This document shows positions 33,040 through 43,840 of a stretch of DNA of 64,000 nt, piece after piece (position 1 is the stretch's first letter; each line of letters opens with the position of its first letter). Origin of the DNA: Paragorgia papillata (taxonomy: Eukaryota > Cnidaria > Anthozoa > Scleralcyonacea > Coralliidae); NCBI GenBank assembly GCA_035771165.1, contig JAWNZC010000001.1, positions 2,784,001 to 2,848,000 of the forward strand. Direction: 5' to 3'. A program made the translations under genes and the position numbers. Under the pieces are notes generated by a model. That model did not search any database and was not told the origin of the DNA. It was given only the letters and a program-made list of their open reading frames with translations.

Positions 33040-33696
33040 ATCTCAATCGAAGACAATTTTGATTGGATGTTTGATTCAAGTGCAATCAGTAGAAATAAAC
33101 TCTCATGGGATTCTATTCTAGGGTGTGTAAAATTTATTCGGAAAATGAACAATTCTCTGTTTGTGAGGATGAGCGAAGGAGATAGGGCGTTTCGTTCGCC
33201 AAGAAACGAAAAGGAAGAGGATAAAGCAATCGAAAATGCTATTCCTTCGTCCACTCGTTACAAAACAAAGTGGGCAGTTTCAGTGTATCGCGAGTGGCAA
33301 AGTTCGAGAGGAGAAAGTAGCGAAGAGGGAGTGGGCTTACAAGACGTTAGTACGCCGCTGGAGTGTTTGGAAGCTGAAAGCTTGGCGTATTGGTTGGGAA
33401 AATTTGTTTAAGAGGTTGTTAATAACGAAGGCGGGTAATATTCAGCTCGTACACTATACAGGCATCAAACGATTCCTTTCTGATAGAAATGTTATGTTCA
33501 ATCCGTTAGACAAGGCAGATGGCCGGTGTGTATACCTAAAGAAAATTGTGCTACTTGTATTCTAAAATGTAGGTGCTATTGTATAAATGTCTAAAACGAA
33601 GGTCCTATATTTTTATTTTGTTCGTAGCTTTCATAGGTTTAGACAGTTACTCGATTGCGAAATGAAAATGTGTACATGCACGAGAAGGCGTTGCTC
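33040..33696. other. No gene recognised
   Basis: Open frames at 33067-33411 and 33236-33565 overlap in different phases and show no known domain. This is the left neighbour of duplication block C. Confidence 0.5.
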
Positions 33697-34064
33697 TAAA
33701 CCTCACATTGATCGTCGGACGGTGACCATTCTTTCTTCGCACAAATCATACTTCGCGCGCCAAAGTGTGTTATGCTGTACTTAGTAGCTTCATAAGTGAT
33801 GACAACTAACTGGTTAGTTAATATATCGTTCGGTTAAACATTGGTACAATTACCATTTTTAATATGTAAAGAATACGTTTTAATAGGAGTACAATTACCC
33901 GCAAGCTTGACTGACCTCGTCATAAACCTATTATCTACTGTCACCACTGAGAATAGTGGTGATTACCTCACACCGTAATGCTATATATGGTAACCCATCA
34001 CCACGAGGTTGACCTATCACCTAACTCTTAATCATTTCACACATCGTGCGGTTCCTCATCTCAA

Positions 34065-34107
34065 TGACGTCATGATGACGTCACGATGAAGTAACTGTAT
34101 GACGTCA
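34065..34107. promoter_or_regulatory. CRE cluster, block C
   Basis: TGACGTCA at 34065, 34076 and 34100. Spacing is the same as in block A. In this block the insertions have moved it more than 10 kb from the UGT gene. Confidence 0.5.
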
Positions 34108-34410
34108 CCAAACGGAAGAACTTTATTCATATATATTTGTAAAGCTCCACAAGCTCTGTGGTAAAATCAAATTTTGCCTAGCAAATAAATGTCTGAACAC
34201 CCTTAATTAACCGTTTAATAAAGGCTTTATTATTTTTACGGTACAAATGTGTATGTTGGTGTTACAAATATGTGTGTGTGTGAATATGAGTTGCTGCAAA
34301 TTTGTGTGTATTATAATGAGTTGCTACAAAGATCAGGTGATACGAGTTGCTGCAAATATGTGAAATATGCAAGTTTGCAGCATACTATATCAACCAGAGG
34401 TGCGTTGAGT

Positions 34411-34875
34411 CAGTGGCGTAACTAGGAATTTTAAGCGGGGGTGCAAGCATTAAGATTTTCCGACAAGTGGGCGTGGTCATGGGGGCGTGGCCACGTAGCA
34501 TATTTATTCACTAATTTATATAACCTTAGATCATTTCCACTCATAATCATTATATATATATATATATATAAATAAATTTATCTTAATTGGTCGTAAATTA
34601 CGCAGTCTTTCCGTATTATGTTGGCAAACAAAAAACTGTGAACGGTTAAAAAATCAATATTGGTACTATTTTGATCTGGAGAAAGGCAACTTAGAGATTT
34701 CAATACATCGACTGTTCTGTCATTGAAACGGGTATTGAGGTCTATTATAATAGCATCCAAAAAAAGCTCACATGGAAATTTCCGACAGGAAATCAGAATT
34801 TTCCGACAGATGACTATCTAGATGTTGTGTGGAGGGGGGGCACCGCCCCCCCTGCCCCCTATAGTTATGCCACTG
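34411..34875. mobile_element. hAT-type MITE with 8-bp target duplication
   Basis: Starts CAGTGGCGTAACTA and ends TAGTTATGCCACTG. CGTTGAGT is duplicated on both sides (34403-34410, 34876-34883). An 8-bp duplication and CAGTG ends identify a hAT-mobilised element. It contains a (TA)n run at 34552-34570. Short open frames have no known domain. Confidence 0.9.
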
Positions 34876-35369
34876 CGTTGAGTTGTGCGTGCGCAGTGTT
34901 TCCACTTTCCAGGAAATTTCCTGTTTCAAGGAAATTTGACTGTAAAAAGGAATTTTTTTAGGATGAAGGGAAATTTCAGGAAATCTAAGGAAATTTTGCC
35001 AGAAGTAAAACAATATTTTGAAATGTCAAATTTTTGTATGTTTTTAGTGGTTTGTTCGAGTCCCAACCCCAAATTTACAAAATACAAATTGGGAATATTA
35101 TCCCCGAGCCCGGGTGGAGGGCCGAAGGCCCGGAATCCGGTGAGGGTGCTAATCTCGACGTGCGTGGAGTCCACTTTACACGCGAGATGAAAAATCAATC
35201 AATAGATTTATTCAAGGAACTTAATACATGGTAATAAATAATATATTAAGTCCTAGCAGGAGATTTAGGAGGTTAACCCTATAATAAAATCCCCTAAATT
35301 AATAGAGTATATAAATGTTCTTTACAGATAAAAATTATAAAATTTAAATATAAAATGAAAAATGTTTGC

Positions 35370-37889
35370 CTAGTACAAATTTAGGTGCAACCGAAGTTGA
35401 CCTTTAAACGATTTAAAATTTATAGCTTCTACAACTTTTGACGGTAAAGAGTTCCATAACTTAATAATTCTTACAAAAAATGAGTTCTTGTAACAGTTTA
35501 TTTTTGATAATTTAGTATATAAGGAGAACTTATGGTTTGCTCTTGTCTTATTTAAGTGTTTATAACTTAAGACTTCTTCAAATTTTATACCATTAAGGTT
35601 AAACACTGTTTTGTAACATTCAATTAATGAGAAATAAGTTCGGCGTTTTTCAAGAGTATTCCATTTTAACAATTCACAACGCTCTTCATATGGCATTTCT
35701 CCACGTTTTTGTTTGAGAGCTAATCTTGACGCTCTTCTTTGAATACTCTCAAGAGCTTTTACGTCTTTAACCAAGTAAGGGGACCAGACAGGTGTTGCGT
35801 ATTCTAATATTGGTCTTACCAAGGTTTTGTATAACTTGATAAAAACAGCTATATTTGAAGTGCCAACTGATCGCTTGATTAGTCCCAAAATTCGATTTGC
35901 TTTGTTGACTGTTGAGTTGATTTGGTCGTTCCACTTCAGATCGTTTGATATAATTATGCCTAAATCTTTAGTGTGATGTACAGCATTAAGTAATTTGCCA
36001 GAGAAGTAATACTTGGGTACTGAAAGGTCCCGTTGATGTGATACGCGCATTACTTCACACTTGTCAGGGTTAAAGGACATTTGCCACGTTTCGGCCCAAT
36101 TACTCATTCGATTCAAATCCGATTGTAATAATAACATGTCGCTTTCCACATCCGACAACTCACGATAAAGTTTAACATCGTCCGCAAAAAGTTTAACAGA
36201 ACTCGATACACCGACTGGTAGGTCGTTAATATAAATTAAAAAAAGGATAGGGCCAAGGATAGTCCCCTGTGGCACTCCTGATTTAACGTCGGACCAGTCC
36301 GAAAACGAACCTCTAACAGCAACTCGTTGTTTACGATTAGTTAGAAAATTTCTAAACCATCCAAGTAGCGGGCCTCCAATGCCGTGTTGTTTGAGTTTAT
36401 AAAGTAATCTTTCGTGTGGGACGCTGTCAAAAGCTTTGTGGAAATCTAAAAAGGCTATATCGGTTGGTTTGTTATTGTTTCTTGATTTAGACCAGTCATT
36501 ATAGCATAATAGCAATTGCGATACTGTAGACTTATTCTGAAGGAATCCAAATTGGTTTGGGTTAAATGTTTGTCGATTTAGCCAAAAGTCTACGACTCTG
36601 TTCCGAACGATCATTTCACTAACCTTAGATATAATTGACGTGAGAGAGATCTGGCGATAATTCTCTCTGGCGTATTTGGATTTTTTCTTGTGCACCGGAG
36701 CAATATTTGCCGTTTTCCAGTCTTTTGGAAGTTCTCCAGAAGAAAACGCTTGATTGAACAAGGTTGATAAGGAAGGTGCTAACTCAGTGGCACATTCCTT
36801 CACAATACGTGGTGGAATACTATCAGGCCCAGGGGACTTGGTAGCGTCTAGATTTTTTAAGAGCCTCTCGACTTCTTCTGTTGTGCAAACGATATCACAT
36901 AGCTCGTCGTCGACGACACTGTCTATAACAGGAAAGACTTCAAATGATTCTTCCGTAAATACCGATGAGAAAAACGTGTTCATGCTTTCGGCTATATCCA
37001 GGTCGTCTATGATTTCCTCGTTGTCCACTTTTAATAGTACCAAGTTATTGGTACCTTTCCGTTTTGAGTTTATATACTTCCAAAAAGGTTTAGCATTATT
37101 CCATTTCAATTTTGTTGATAAGTCGTTGATATATTCATAATGAGCAGAATTACAGGCACGTTTAACCATGGAGTTTAATTTTTTATAGTAGTTCCAGTCC
37201 CGCGTTTTAGCAGATCTTTTTGCTTTTCTATAAGCTGCCTTTTTCTTTCTACATAGGCGGATTAAATCTTTAGAGATCCAAGGTATGTTTGTCTTCTTTT
37301 TTGCATTGACTCGAGGGATGCAATCGTCAACAGCTGCCAGTAATAAATCTTTCCACATTGACCAGTTGTCGTCGATGTCGTCACCCGCCAACATACACTG
37401 CCAAGGTATATTCAAAAGAAGGTCTTTCAGTTTGTTCCAATCAGCTTTCTTGAAGGAATAATATTGCTTTTTAGGTTTTCTTAATTCATACGGTACACAG
37501 ATTATGTTAAACGAAATTTGATTATGATCAGAAAACGGTTCACCTACTAATACATCTTGCACAGAATCAGTTGATGTACTTAGAATAAGGTCTAGGATAT
37601 TTTGATTTCTTGTAGGTTGATCGACCATTTGTGTAAAAAAATTATCCTGGACTATTTCTATTAAAAGATTATACAGCGGAGAGTCCCTTAGGGATCTAGT
37701 ATTATTCCAATCCACTTCACTCAAGTTAAAATCGCCAAGAAGTATAATTTCGGACGATGAAATTTCACTTAGAATACTCTGTAAATCTTCTAGTGGTGCT
37801 AAATCGCTGTTAGGTGGTCTGTAAAAGACACCGATAATAAGTTTCTTGTTATGCCTCAGAAAGAGTTCCACAAATAACATCTCCTGCAA
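35370..37889 (-). CDS. LINE ORF2: APE endonuclease (C-terminal part) and reverse transcriptase
   Basis: About 839 codons without interruption. Endonuclease remnant: GVFYRPPNS, LLGDFNLSEVDWNN (catalytic Asp/Asn) and SDHNQISF (the SDH catalytic motif). The first roughly 100 residues of the endonuclease are missing, and the frame opens without a good ATG. RT: LPKDWKTANIAPVHKKKSK, NYRQISLTSIISKVSE, DIAFLDFHKAFDSVPHERLL, GVPQGTILGPILFLIYINDL and LFADDVKLY with the FADD active site. The C-terminal tail has VRPILEYATPVWSPYL and ends RLHLNLY. This is the usual CR1/L2 (jockey-like) organisation. A well-kept RT suggests a recent element, but loss of the endonuclease N terminus makes it non-autonomous. 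Confidence 0.85.
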   Translation of the reverse strand: MQEMLFVELFLRHNKKLIIGVFYRPPNSDLAPLEDLQSILSEISSSEIILLGDFNLSEVDWNNTRSLRDSPLYNLLIEIVQDNFFTQMVDQPTRNQNILDLILSTSTDSVQDVLVGEPFSDHNQISFNIICVPYELRKPKKQYYSFKKADWNKLKDLLLNIPWQCMLAGDDIDDNWSMWKDLLLAAVDDCIPRVNAKKKTNIPWISKDLIRLCRKKKAAYRKAKRSAKTRDWNYYKKLNSMVKRACNSAHYEYINDLSTKLKWNNAKPFWKYINSKRKGTNNLVLLKVDNEEIIDDLDIAESMNTFFSSVFTEESFEVFPVIDSVVDDELCDIVCTTEEVERLLKNLDATKSPGPDSIPPRIVKECATELAPSLSTLFNQAFSSGELPKDWKTANIAPVHKKKSKYARENYRQISLTSIISKVSEMIVRNRVVDFWLNRQTFNPNQFGFLQNKSTVSQLLLCYNDWSKSRNNNKPTDIAFLDFHKAFDSVPHERLLYKLKQHGIGGPLLGWFRNFLTNRKQRVAVRGSFSDWSDVKSGVPQGTILGPILFLIYINDLPVGVSSSVKLFADDVKLYRELSDVESDMLLLQSDLNRMSNWAETWQMSFNPDKCEVMRVSHQRDLSVPKYYFSGKLLNAVHHTKDLGIIISNDLKWNDQINSTVNKANRILGLIKRSVGTSNIAVFIKLYKTLVRPILEYATPVWSPYLVKDVKALESIQRRASRLALKQKRGEMPYEERCELLKWNTLEKRRTYFSLIECYKTVFNLNGIKFEEVLSYKHLNKTRANHKFSLYTKLSKINCYKNSFFVRIIKLWNSLPSKVVEAINFKSFKGQLRLHLNLY

Positions 37890-38433
37890 TAATCAGAAGA
37901 GCAATATGTAAAGAATGATTTGAGTTGTTCTTGAACTTGAGACCATAGACAAACTTAACTCCCGTGCCAAGATGTTTCCTCGCTAATCTGTCTTGATTAA
38001 AATACCAATACAATCCATCTCCATCTGGGTTGATCGTTGACAGTGAGCATTTGACTTTAAAGTATATAACTCTATTATCAATGAGGAAACTATTTTCCTT
38101 TTTATTAAGCTGAATTTGATGTAATACATACACCAAATGAGCCCAAAAACACAACAACAAGAATATACGTCTGAACGACATGACTGTCGATCTATTCCAG
38201 ATCGCTGAAATAGCTGAAAGTAATTCTGAAACCTGTTTAACAAATAGATTCCATTTTGCCGTTGTCTGTTCAGTTATAGATGCACAGATGACGTCACAAC
38301 GTGGTAAGAACAAAAAAGTGGCCCACGAGACGCAGTCGAGTGGGTCACTGATGTTCTTACCACGTTGTGACGTCCTCTGTGCATCTATAACTGAACAGAC
38401 AACAAAAAAATGGAATCTATTTGTTTTATACAA
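37849..38433 (-). pseudogene. LINE 5' region with hydrophobic leader and truncated 2A-like motif
   Basis: From MSFRRIFLLLCFWAHLVYVL (a signal-peptide-like leader) the frame runs through KCSLSTINPDGDGLYW to HSLHIALLIIAGDV, then a few unrelated codons and a stop. LLxxAGDV is the left part of the 2A ribosome-skipping motif (whose next residues would be ExNPGP). 2A-like sequences are known at the start of ORF2 in some APE-type LINEs of marine invertebrates. The motif is cut exactly at the deletion junction. If correct, the leader belongs to the start of ORF2 or to a small upstream protein. Confidence 0.5.
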
Positions 38434-38442
38434 TACAAAAAT
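38236..38442. repeat. Inverted repeat in the LINE 5' region
   Basis: Arms of about 70 bp (CAAATAGATTCCATTTTGCC through CACAACGTGGTAAGAAC and its mirror) around a 50-bp spacer with GTGGCCCACGAGACG. It lies just upstream of the leader ORF in the LINE's sense direction. Confidence 0.85.
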
Positions 38443-38449
38443 TTAAAAG

Positions 38450-40150
38450 GTTTTTATCGAAACTCTTGCCGGATTTTGGGGCATGAAGAATGAAAACGCA
38501 AATCAGCTGACGTGATCTGACGTGTCCATGTGTCTGTCCTTTAATAGATCATGGGCAACAGCCAATGAAAACACGCATAGCAACCAGGGTATTGTATAAA
38601 TATAAATATATATGTTATCAAATCCACAACTTGCGCAGTTCGAATAGCAGGGTACTGGTAACTAACCTGTTAAATTATTATTCAAATTAATTACTTAAAT
38701 TTACGTCAGCAAATTATAATTTATAAGTTCGGTTGGATTACGAAAAAGTTTTTCAACGATCATGCCGAATTGAAAGCCGAAATCTTTGCCAGAAAAATGG
38801 TTTCAGCTAAAATGTACATTAATATTACTATGGAAAAAGACCAAAGAAAGAAGGCTAAGAAGAGATGTGGCAGCGAGAAAAAGACAACAATAAAGGCGAC
38901 TTAAAACAGTCACTGAAAAAAGCCTGAAAATTAATACGATAAAGACCGAAAACGATGCCGACCGAAATCAACTGAAAGAAGAAGGATGTGTCCTGAAACT
39001 GTTCAAAGCCGGTAAAGAATTTTGCTCTGGCCTGGTGTATTCTACATAACTCGAGAGGGAACGATTAAGAAATTTTGAAATAAACGGCTTTTCAGATCAT
39101 GAAGAGAACTGAATGATGCCTTGTAAGAAACCGCGAACGAGAAAAACAATCCGAAAAGAGTAGACTGAATTGGCATGGCCAGTGTTTGTGGTGACAAAAG
39201 CAGAAGAAGTTTAACGGTAGGAGATTCGTATTTCACCAGTTTAGCTAAGTTAAAACGGAAGAAATCTTGAAAATGAAAATTGATATAAATAATATATTGT
39301 CTAGAGTTGTCAGTTTAACGCTAGGACGTTGTCTTTTCTTGGCCACTGTTTTATCTATTTTTGAATGAAAATTTGTCATTTGGTTCATCTCGTGTTTTTT
39401 TGGGTTTTTTTTTTAATATTGGCTTTGCATGTTCTTTTAGTGTGTCAATACATGACTACAGGTGAACCTTGCTAACTAATTTTCTGGGATGTTTTCTGAT
39501 CTGTGTGTTATTAATACAACAAAAAAACAGAAATTAGGGGAGGTGGGGGGGGGGGGGAGGGGGGGGGAGTGGCTTTTAAAAATGCATATAAAGCGGGCGA
39601 GGGGTTGTTGCGTTCATGTATTTCTAGTATTATTATTATATGAAGTACCCCTGTACCAGTGCGATAGTAATTTCTAGTTCTGTAAAGCTGCAATTGCAAA
39701 ATGCAAATAGCGTGGAATTTGTGTAAATGTTAATGAAGATCAGTCTGATGATTCTCATCAGTCTGACTCTGATCACTCTGGCTATGAAACTAAATAAAAG
39801 AAAAGTGCTCGGGTAGGAAAAATTAAAAATCAGAAAGTTTGAAGAAATGTTATGGCGCTACGCGATCCCGACCTAACACCTTCCCAGAATACATTGCTAG
39901 CTGTGTTTAATAACTTTAAGCTTGCGATTGTTACATCTGATGTAAAATCATCCAGGTACCCAGGGTCTTATCTCCGCTACGAGGATGATGTAAAATCTGA
40001 TGGAGTTTTGAGATTTGGCAGACTAAAACACGACAATACTATAAAAAATTACCTTCTGTTAATCAAGGAATTTGAAGGAAATTTCAAGGAATCAAGCGGA
40101 AATTAAAGGAATTTTTAAGACCGGAAAAGGAAATTTCGACATTTCTTTGT
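38450..40150. other. Interior of the hAT-type insertion; no gene recognised
   Basis: The + strand has an open frame at 39852-40106 (ALRDPDLTPSQNTLLAVFNN) without a known domain. Poly-G/GA tract at 39539-39568. Repeated TCATCAGTCTGA words near 39745. Probably the remnant of whatever the CAGTGTTTCCAC element originally carried. Confidence 0.45.
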
Positions 40151-40386
40151 GGAAACACTGTGCGTGCATCCGAATTCAGAATTTTCTGACATGACGGCAA
40201 AGGTTGAAAGCATCAGGTGGTTGGCGAGAGAATGGGCGGGTGGGGGGTGTAAACTAAAGGGCTGTTTACATGGCCAAAATTTAAGCGCGCTTAAGTTAAG
40301 CGTGCTTAAAATGCGCCACCTTGGTGCGTTTACACGGTTATTTAAGCTTATAGAATAATCACTTACTAAAACACGTACACCATTAT

Positions 40387-41493
40387 CAGGGCCGGATTAG
40401 GGTTGCGCGGGGCCCGCGGCATATTTTCAGCGCGGGGCCCCTTGACCCCCCCCCCCCCCCCTTCTGAAAAAAAAATAGCATAAATACCTAACATGAAGTC
40501 ATGAACAAAATGTATATGCATGAACATGCAAAGCATTGGCGTCTCAGTCTGCAGACGCCTTGTAAACGTTACGTTTACGCGATTTCATAATGGCAAAATC
40601 ATTAATTAATGACGACAAGTCAATGTTCCGCAGAAGCTCATGTTCCACGCTGAGCAGAGTAAGGCTGTTCAGCCGCTTCTGTGTCATGCCCGATCGAACT
40701 TGACTTTTTATGCGTTGCAGTTTAGGGAATGATCTTTCGCTAGAACAGTTCGAGATCATAAGACTCAGATAAATGCGAAATGCGATGACATTATTCGGAA
40801 ATACAGTTTCCAGATTGTTGGCTACAAGAAGAGAAGCAGTCACATCTAATGATTTCTTGAGAAAACTAGAAAACTGTAATAATTCGTCAGGCAGACTGGC
40901 TTCAAGATCTGTTGGGTATGCTTTTTGAAGGCTCTCCGCACTTTTGACCACTTGATCGTCTGACAAGTCCTTGAGCTTTCGCAAGAACCCAAACGTCGCA
41001 GCAATACCTGCGTACGCGCCCAGTCGTTTTTGCAATTCGCCATCGATACTATCTTCAATCACCAGGAACGTGCCCGTACGAAACTTGTCGGTTGGAGTCT
41101 GCGGCAATTCAGGCGCTGATCCTGGCTCATCGTAACAACGATTTCGTTGACGCACGCGTCTAACTTCTTCCGTGTAATGGTCACATTCACTGAGCTTCTG
41201 TACTTTCACAGTTTATTAGTTTGACTGTAATTTGCTGAATCGACCCCGCGCTTTTTAGGTGCACCACGCTTTTTGGGGGGCCCGCCGCGTTTTTTGGGAC
41301 CCTGCGTTTTTTTGTGCCCCCGTGCTAATTGAGGCCCGCGATTTTTAGGGGGGGCCCGCGCTTTCTGGGGCCCAATCGCTTTCTAGACAGGAAGTGCAGA
41401 ACAAAAAATTGCGCAATCAGAAAGCGCGGGGGCCCCCGAAAGCGCGGGGCCCGCGGCATATGCCGCTTTTGCCATATGGTTAATCCGGCACTG
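40387..41493. mobile_element. hAT element with transposase remnant and 8-bp target duplication
   Basis: Starts CAGGGCCGGATTAGGG and ends TAATCCGGCACTG. ACCATTAT is duplicated on both sides (40379-40386 and 41494-41501), and the single ACCATTAT of the empty site is seen in block D near 53034. Subterminal GCGGGGCCCGCGGCATAT occurs at both ends. Inside is the - strand transposase fragment. Confidence 0.92.
40544..41209 (-). pseudogene. hAT transposase, C-terminal fragment
   Basis: About 220 codons. MISNCSSERSFPKLQRIKSQ and SGMTQKRLNSLTLLSVEHEL form the hAT dimerisation domain (SERSFSxLKxIKxxLRSxMxQxRLxxL) of the ZMYM1-like animal hAT group. The upstream DDE catalytic region and BED finger are absent. 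The frame begins MKVQKLSECDHYTEEV near the right end of the element, so the fragment may be an internal-deletion derivative and not intact protein. Confidence 0.8.
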
Positions 41494-41637
41494 ACCATTA
41501 TTCAACATGGCGGACGAGCTATAGTTTTGGGTTTGGAAGCTTCGTATTGATAACGTGCGTCAAAGAACAACGGAACGGAACTACGGAAGACATCGGCGCA
41601 CGAGAAAGAGTATAATAGCAAAAGAAAGAAACAAATA

Positions 41638-42839
41638 GGGGAGTTCAAGGTTTATTTCGCCATATTGCAGGGGGTGCAAAACCATTGGGGCGAGCGCGCG
41701 GCCATGCCTATTTATCCTTGTTAAAATCATGGCGAAACTTGCGAAGCAAGAAGGATATCGCTTCGGTTTTTGTCGAATTCGTCTTTAATCGTCGTTTGGA
41801 TCGCTTTCTGTGGGCTAGTATGTTCGTTCTTTGATTTTAGACCATTATCGCTGATAACCAACGCGTAGAAACGCTATAATACGAAAGTTTCCTCAACTGA
41901 GGGGTGGCTGCGCTGTTATGACGGGCACGACTGAGTGACGATTTCAGCAACGCAATGTAAAACTTTAGCTGCAACTCTCTTGTAAATCACTCGAACTTGA
42001 AGCGTATAGTAACGTAAGTAACCAGAGGTTCATCTTCGTCATCTGAAGTCTGAAATATCCTCTTTCTCGTTATCAAACGAAGTGTATTATGTATATCTCC
42101 TCGCAGGAAAGGGATACGTTTCGGGTTACGCGTGTTTACTTCTAATATGTACACGTTATTAACTGGCATATACAGGGCAAAATATAGTTAAATGCAGTTT
42201 AAGTCAAGACCTAACTATTAAGTATAAAGATATAACCGTACATATCGATTGTATTTTTGTCGAATTAAACGTAATTATTTTGAAGAACGAAGCAATTTTA
42301 TTTGGGAAATTTGACACCATTGGCATTGAAGGCTGATAAACAAGCGAAAAATACGGATATTCTAGACAAATGTTTGCTTACGCCAAGTTTCTGCCGAAAT
42401 CTGGTGATTTGGCCGCTTATTAAGCACCAAAATTTTAAGATAATACCTCTTCACCCAACATTCAGGACTGCGTTTGTTGTTATCGCAGTATCCCACTATA
42501 CAGCAAGGGCTGTTTGTCGATTTTAGCAGAGACAAAACGCGCGTCCCGTGTCTGCCACAATGGCGCAGCGACCCCTCAGTTGAGGAAACTTTCGTATTAT
42601 AGCGTTTCTACGCGTTAGTTATTAGCGATAATGGTCTAAAATCAAAGAACGAACATATCAGCTCACAGGAAAGTGATCCAAACAACGATTAAAGACGAAT
42701 TCGACAAAAACCGAAGCGATATCCTTCTTGCTTCGCAAGTTTCGCCATGATTTTAACAAGGATAAATAGGCATGGCCGCGCGCTCGCCCCAATGTTTTTG
42801 CACCCCCTGCAATATGGCGAAATAAACCTTGAACTCCCC
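41638..42839. mobile_element. Element with 268-bp terminal inverted repeats
   Basis: The 1,202-bp insertion starts GGGGAGTTCAAGGTTTATTT, is mirrored at the end (AAACCTTGAACTCCCC), and has TA on both sides. The inverted repeats span 41638-41905 and 42571-42839 and are almost identical, with one short indel and a few substitutions. The middle 665 bp has no recognised gene. Block D lacks it, which defines the insertion. The transposase superfamily is not evident; TA duplication suggests the Tc1/mariner type, but such long TIRs are unusual for it. Confidence 0.88.
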
Positions 42840-43068
42840 TATTAAAGGAAACAAAGAATAGCGCGATGCAAGCTTCTACAGCAGGGCAAAATAATGCATT
42901 TTATCGTATTAATCACAACGTATTAATAGCAAGCGTTTCGATTAACTGATCGTGCTCAGTTTGCACCACCTCCTTAAGGTGGTGCAAACTAATCGCGATT
43001 AATTTACGCCGATCTGTTTACACGGACATTTTAAGCCCGCTTAAATTTTGGCCGTGTAAACAGGGCTT

Positions 43069-43840
43069 AAGAATAAGAGAACTGCACATGTATTCACATT
43101 CATTTAATGAGAAGTTCAAAGCTAGAATTACAAGACGACAAGAGTCAAGTCACTTTGTCTTTATTAAATATATTTTATTACATTAAACTAGTATATTTAT
43201 TATATTACACTTAAAAGGATAGATATGTTTTGTTGATGTGGTTATCACATTATATGCTGTAGTTTAAACATCACGTGATGCAGTCAGGATTAGTAATCTA
43301 CCCGTCCAAAATTGCCCGCACTACTAGGGGGGTCTGCCCCTCAGAAAATGTTTGAAATCAGGTCTGCTGAAAACGATTCTGAGCATTCTGGAAAAAAAAA
43401 GTACTCTAAATTGGAGAGCAAACAGCAGCAAAATCTACCGTTTTCTTTGTCTATATTTAACAATTAGTCACCCACGCTATTTTGTACTGAAAACACGTGC
43501 ATTTGTGGCAGTGGTTGTAGAATGGAATGATAATACGTGATGTTGTCATGTTGATAGGGTTATGGTTGACGTCCGCCCTCTGCAGATTAAAATAATCGCC
43601 AAATTTACTCCTAAAATACTAAATATTTCGCAAAAACATAGGAACTTGTATCTTGTGGTCAAGGTATGTGCAGTGACTGTTGAATGTCATAGCAAAACTA
43701 AAGCTTGTACGGTTGTATTAAAGAAGTAAAGACGAAACACTGGAGTTTTGTTTTAATACATTTTTGCCCGTCCACTTTCAAACAATATTCCCGTCCAAAA
43801 TACGGGTGAACGGCCAGGACGGGCCTCTGGCTAAGCCTAT
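43069..43840. other. Block C segment absent from A and D
   Basis: AT-rich DNA with no gene. The first 130 bp (GAACTGCACATGTATTCACA onward) are related to 62390-62540. A block from about 43272 (ACCCGTCCAAAATTGCCC) to 43825 (CCCGTCCAAAATACGGG) has inverted-looking CCCGTCC words and may itself be an insertion in the minisatellite. Confidence 0.45.

Larger units (their letters stand above)
35200..38450 (-). mobile_element. CR1/L2-like LINE with internal deletion
   Basis: Non-LTR element in reverse orientation. The 3' end is near 35200 (AATAAATCTATTGATTGATT on its sense strand), there is a long RT ORF at 35370-37889, and the 5' part at 37849-38433 starts a different frame and ends in a truncated 2A-like motif. 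The deletion junction is at about 37875-37890. Confidence 0.7.
34894..40160. mobile_element. hAT-type insertion (CAGTGTTTCCAC ends) carrying a LINE
   Basis: Starts CAGTGTTTCCAC and ends GTGGAAACACTG. The flanks TGCGTGCG and TGCGTGCA agree in 7 of 8 bases, so an 8-bp target duplication with one later change is likely. The outer arms are rich in GGAAATTTC words. The interior is largely the - strand LINE at about 35200-38450 plus about 1.6 kb of unrecognised DNA at 38.5-40.1 kb. It sits 18 bp from the previous hAT element. Confidence 0.75.
40258..43068. mobile_element. TIR element with GTTTACAYGG ends, block C (both ends present, two insertions inside)
   Basis: The left end AGGGCTGTTTACATGGCC is mirrored by GGCCGTGTAAACAGGGCTT at the right. 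Without the insertions at 40387-41493 and 41638-42839 it is about 490 bp. It is the complete version of the elements at 22971 and 52921. Confidence 0.8.
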
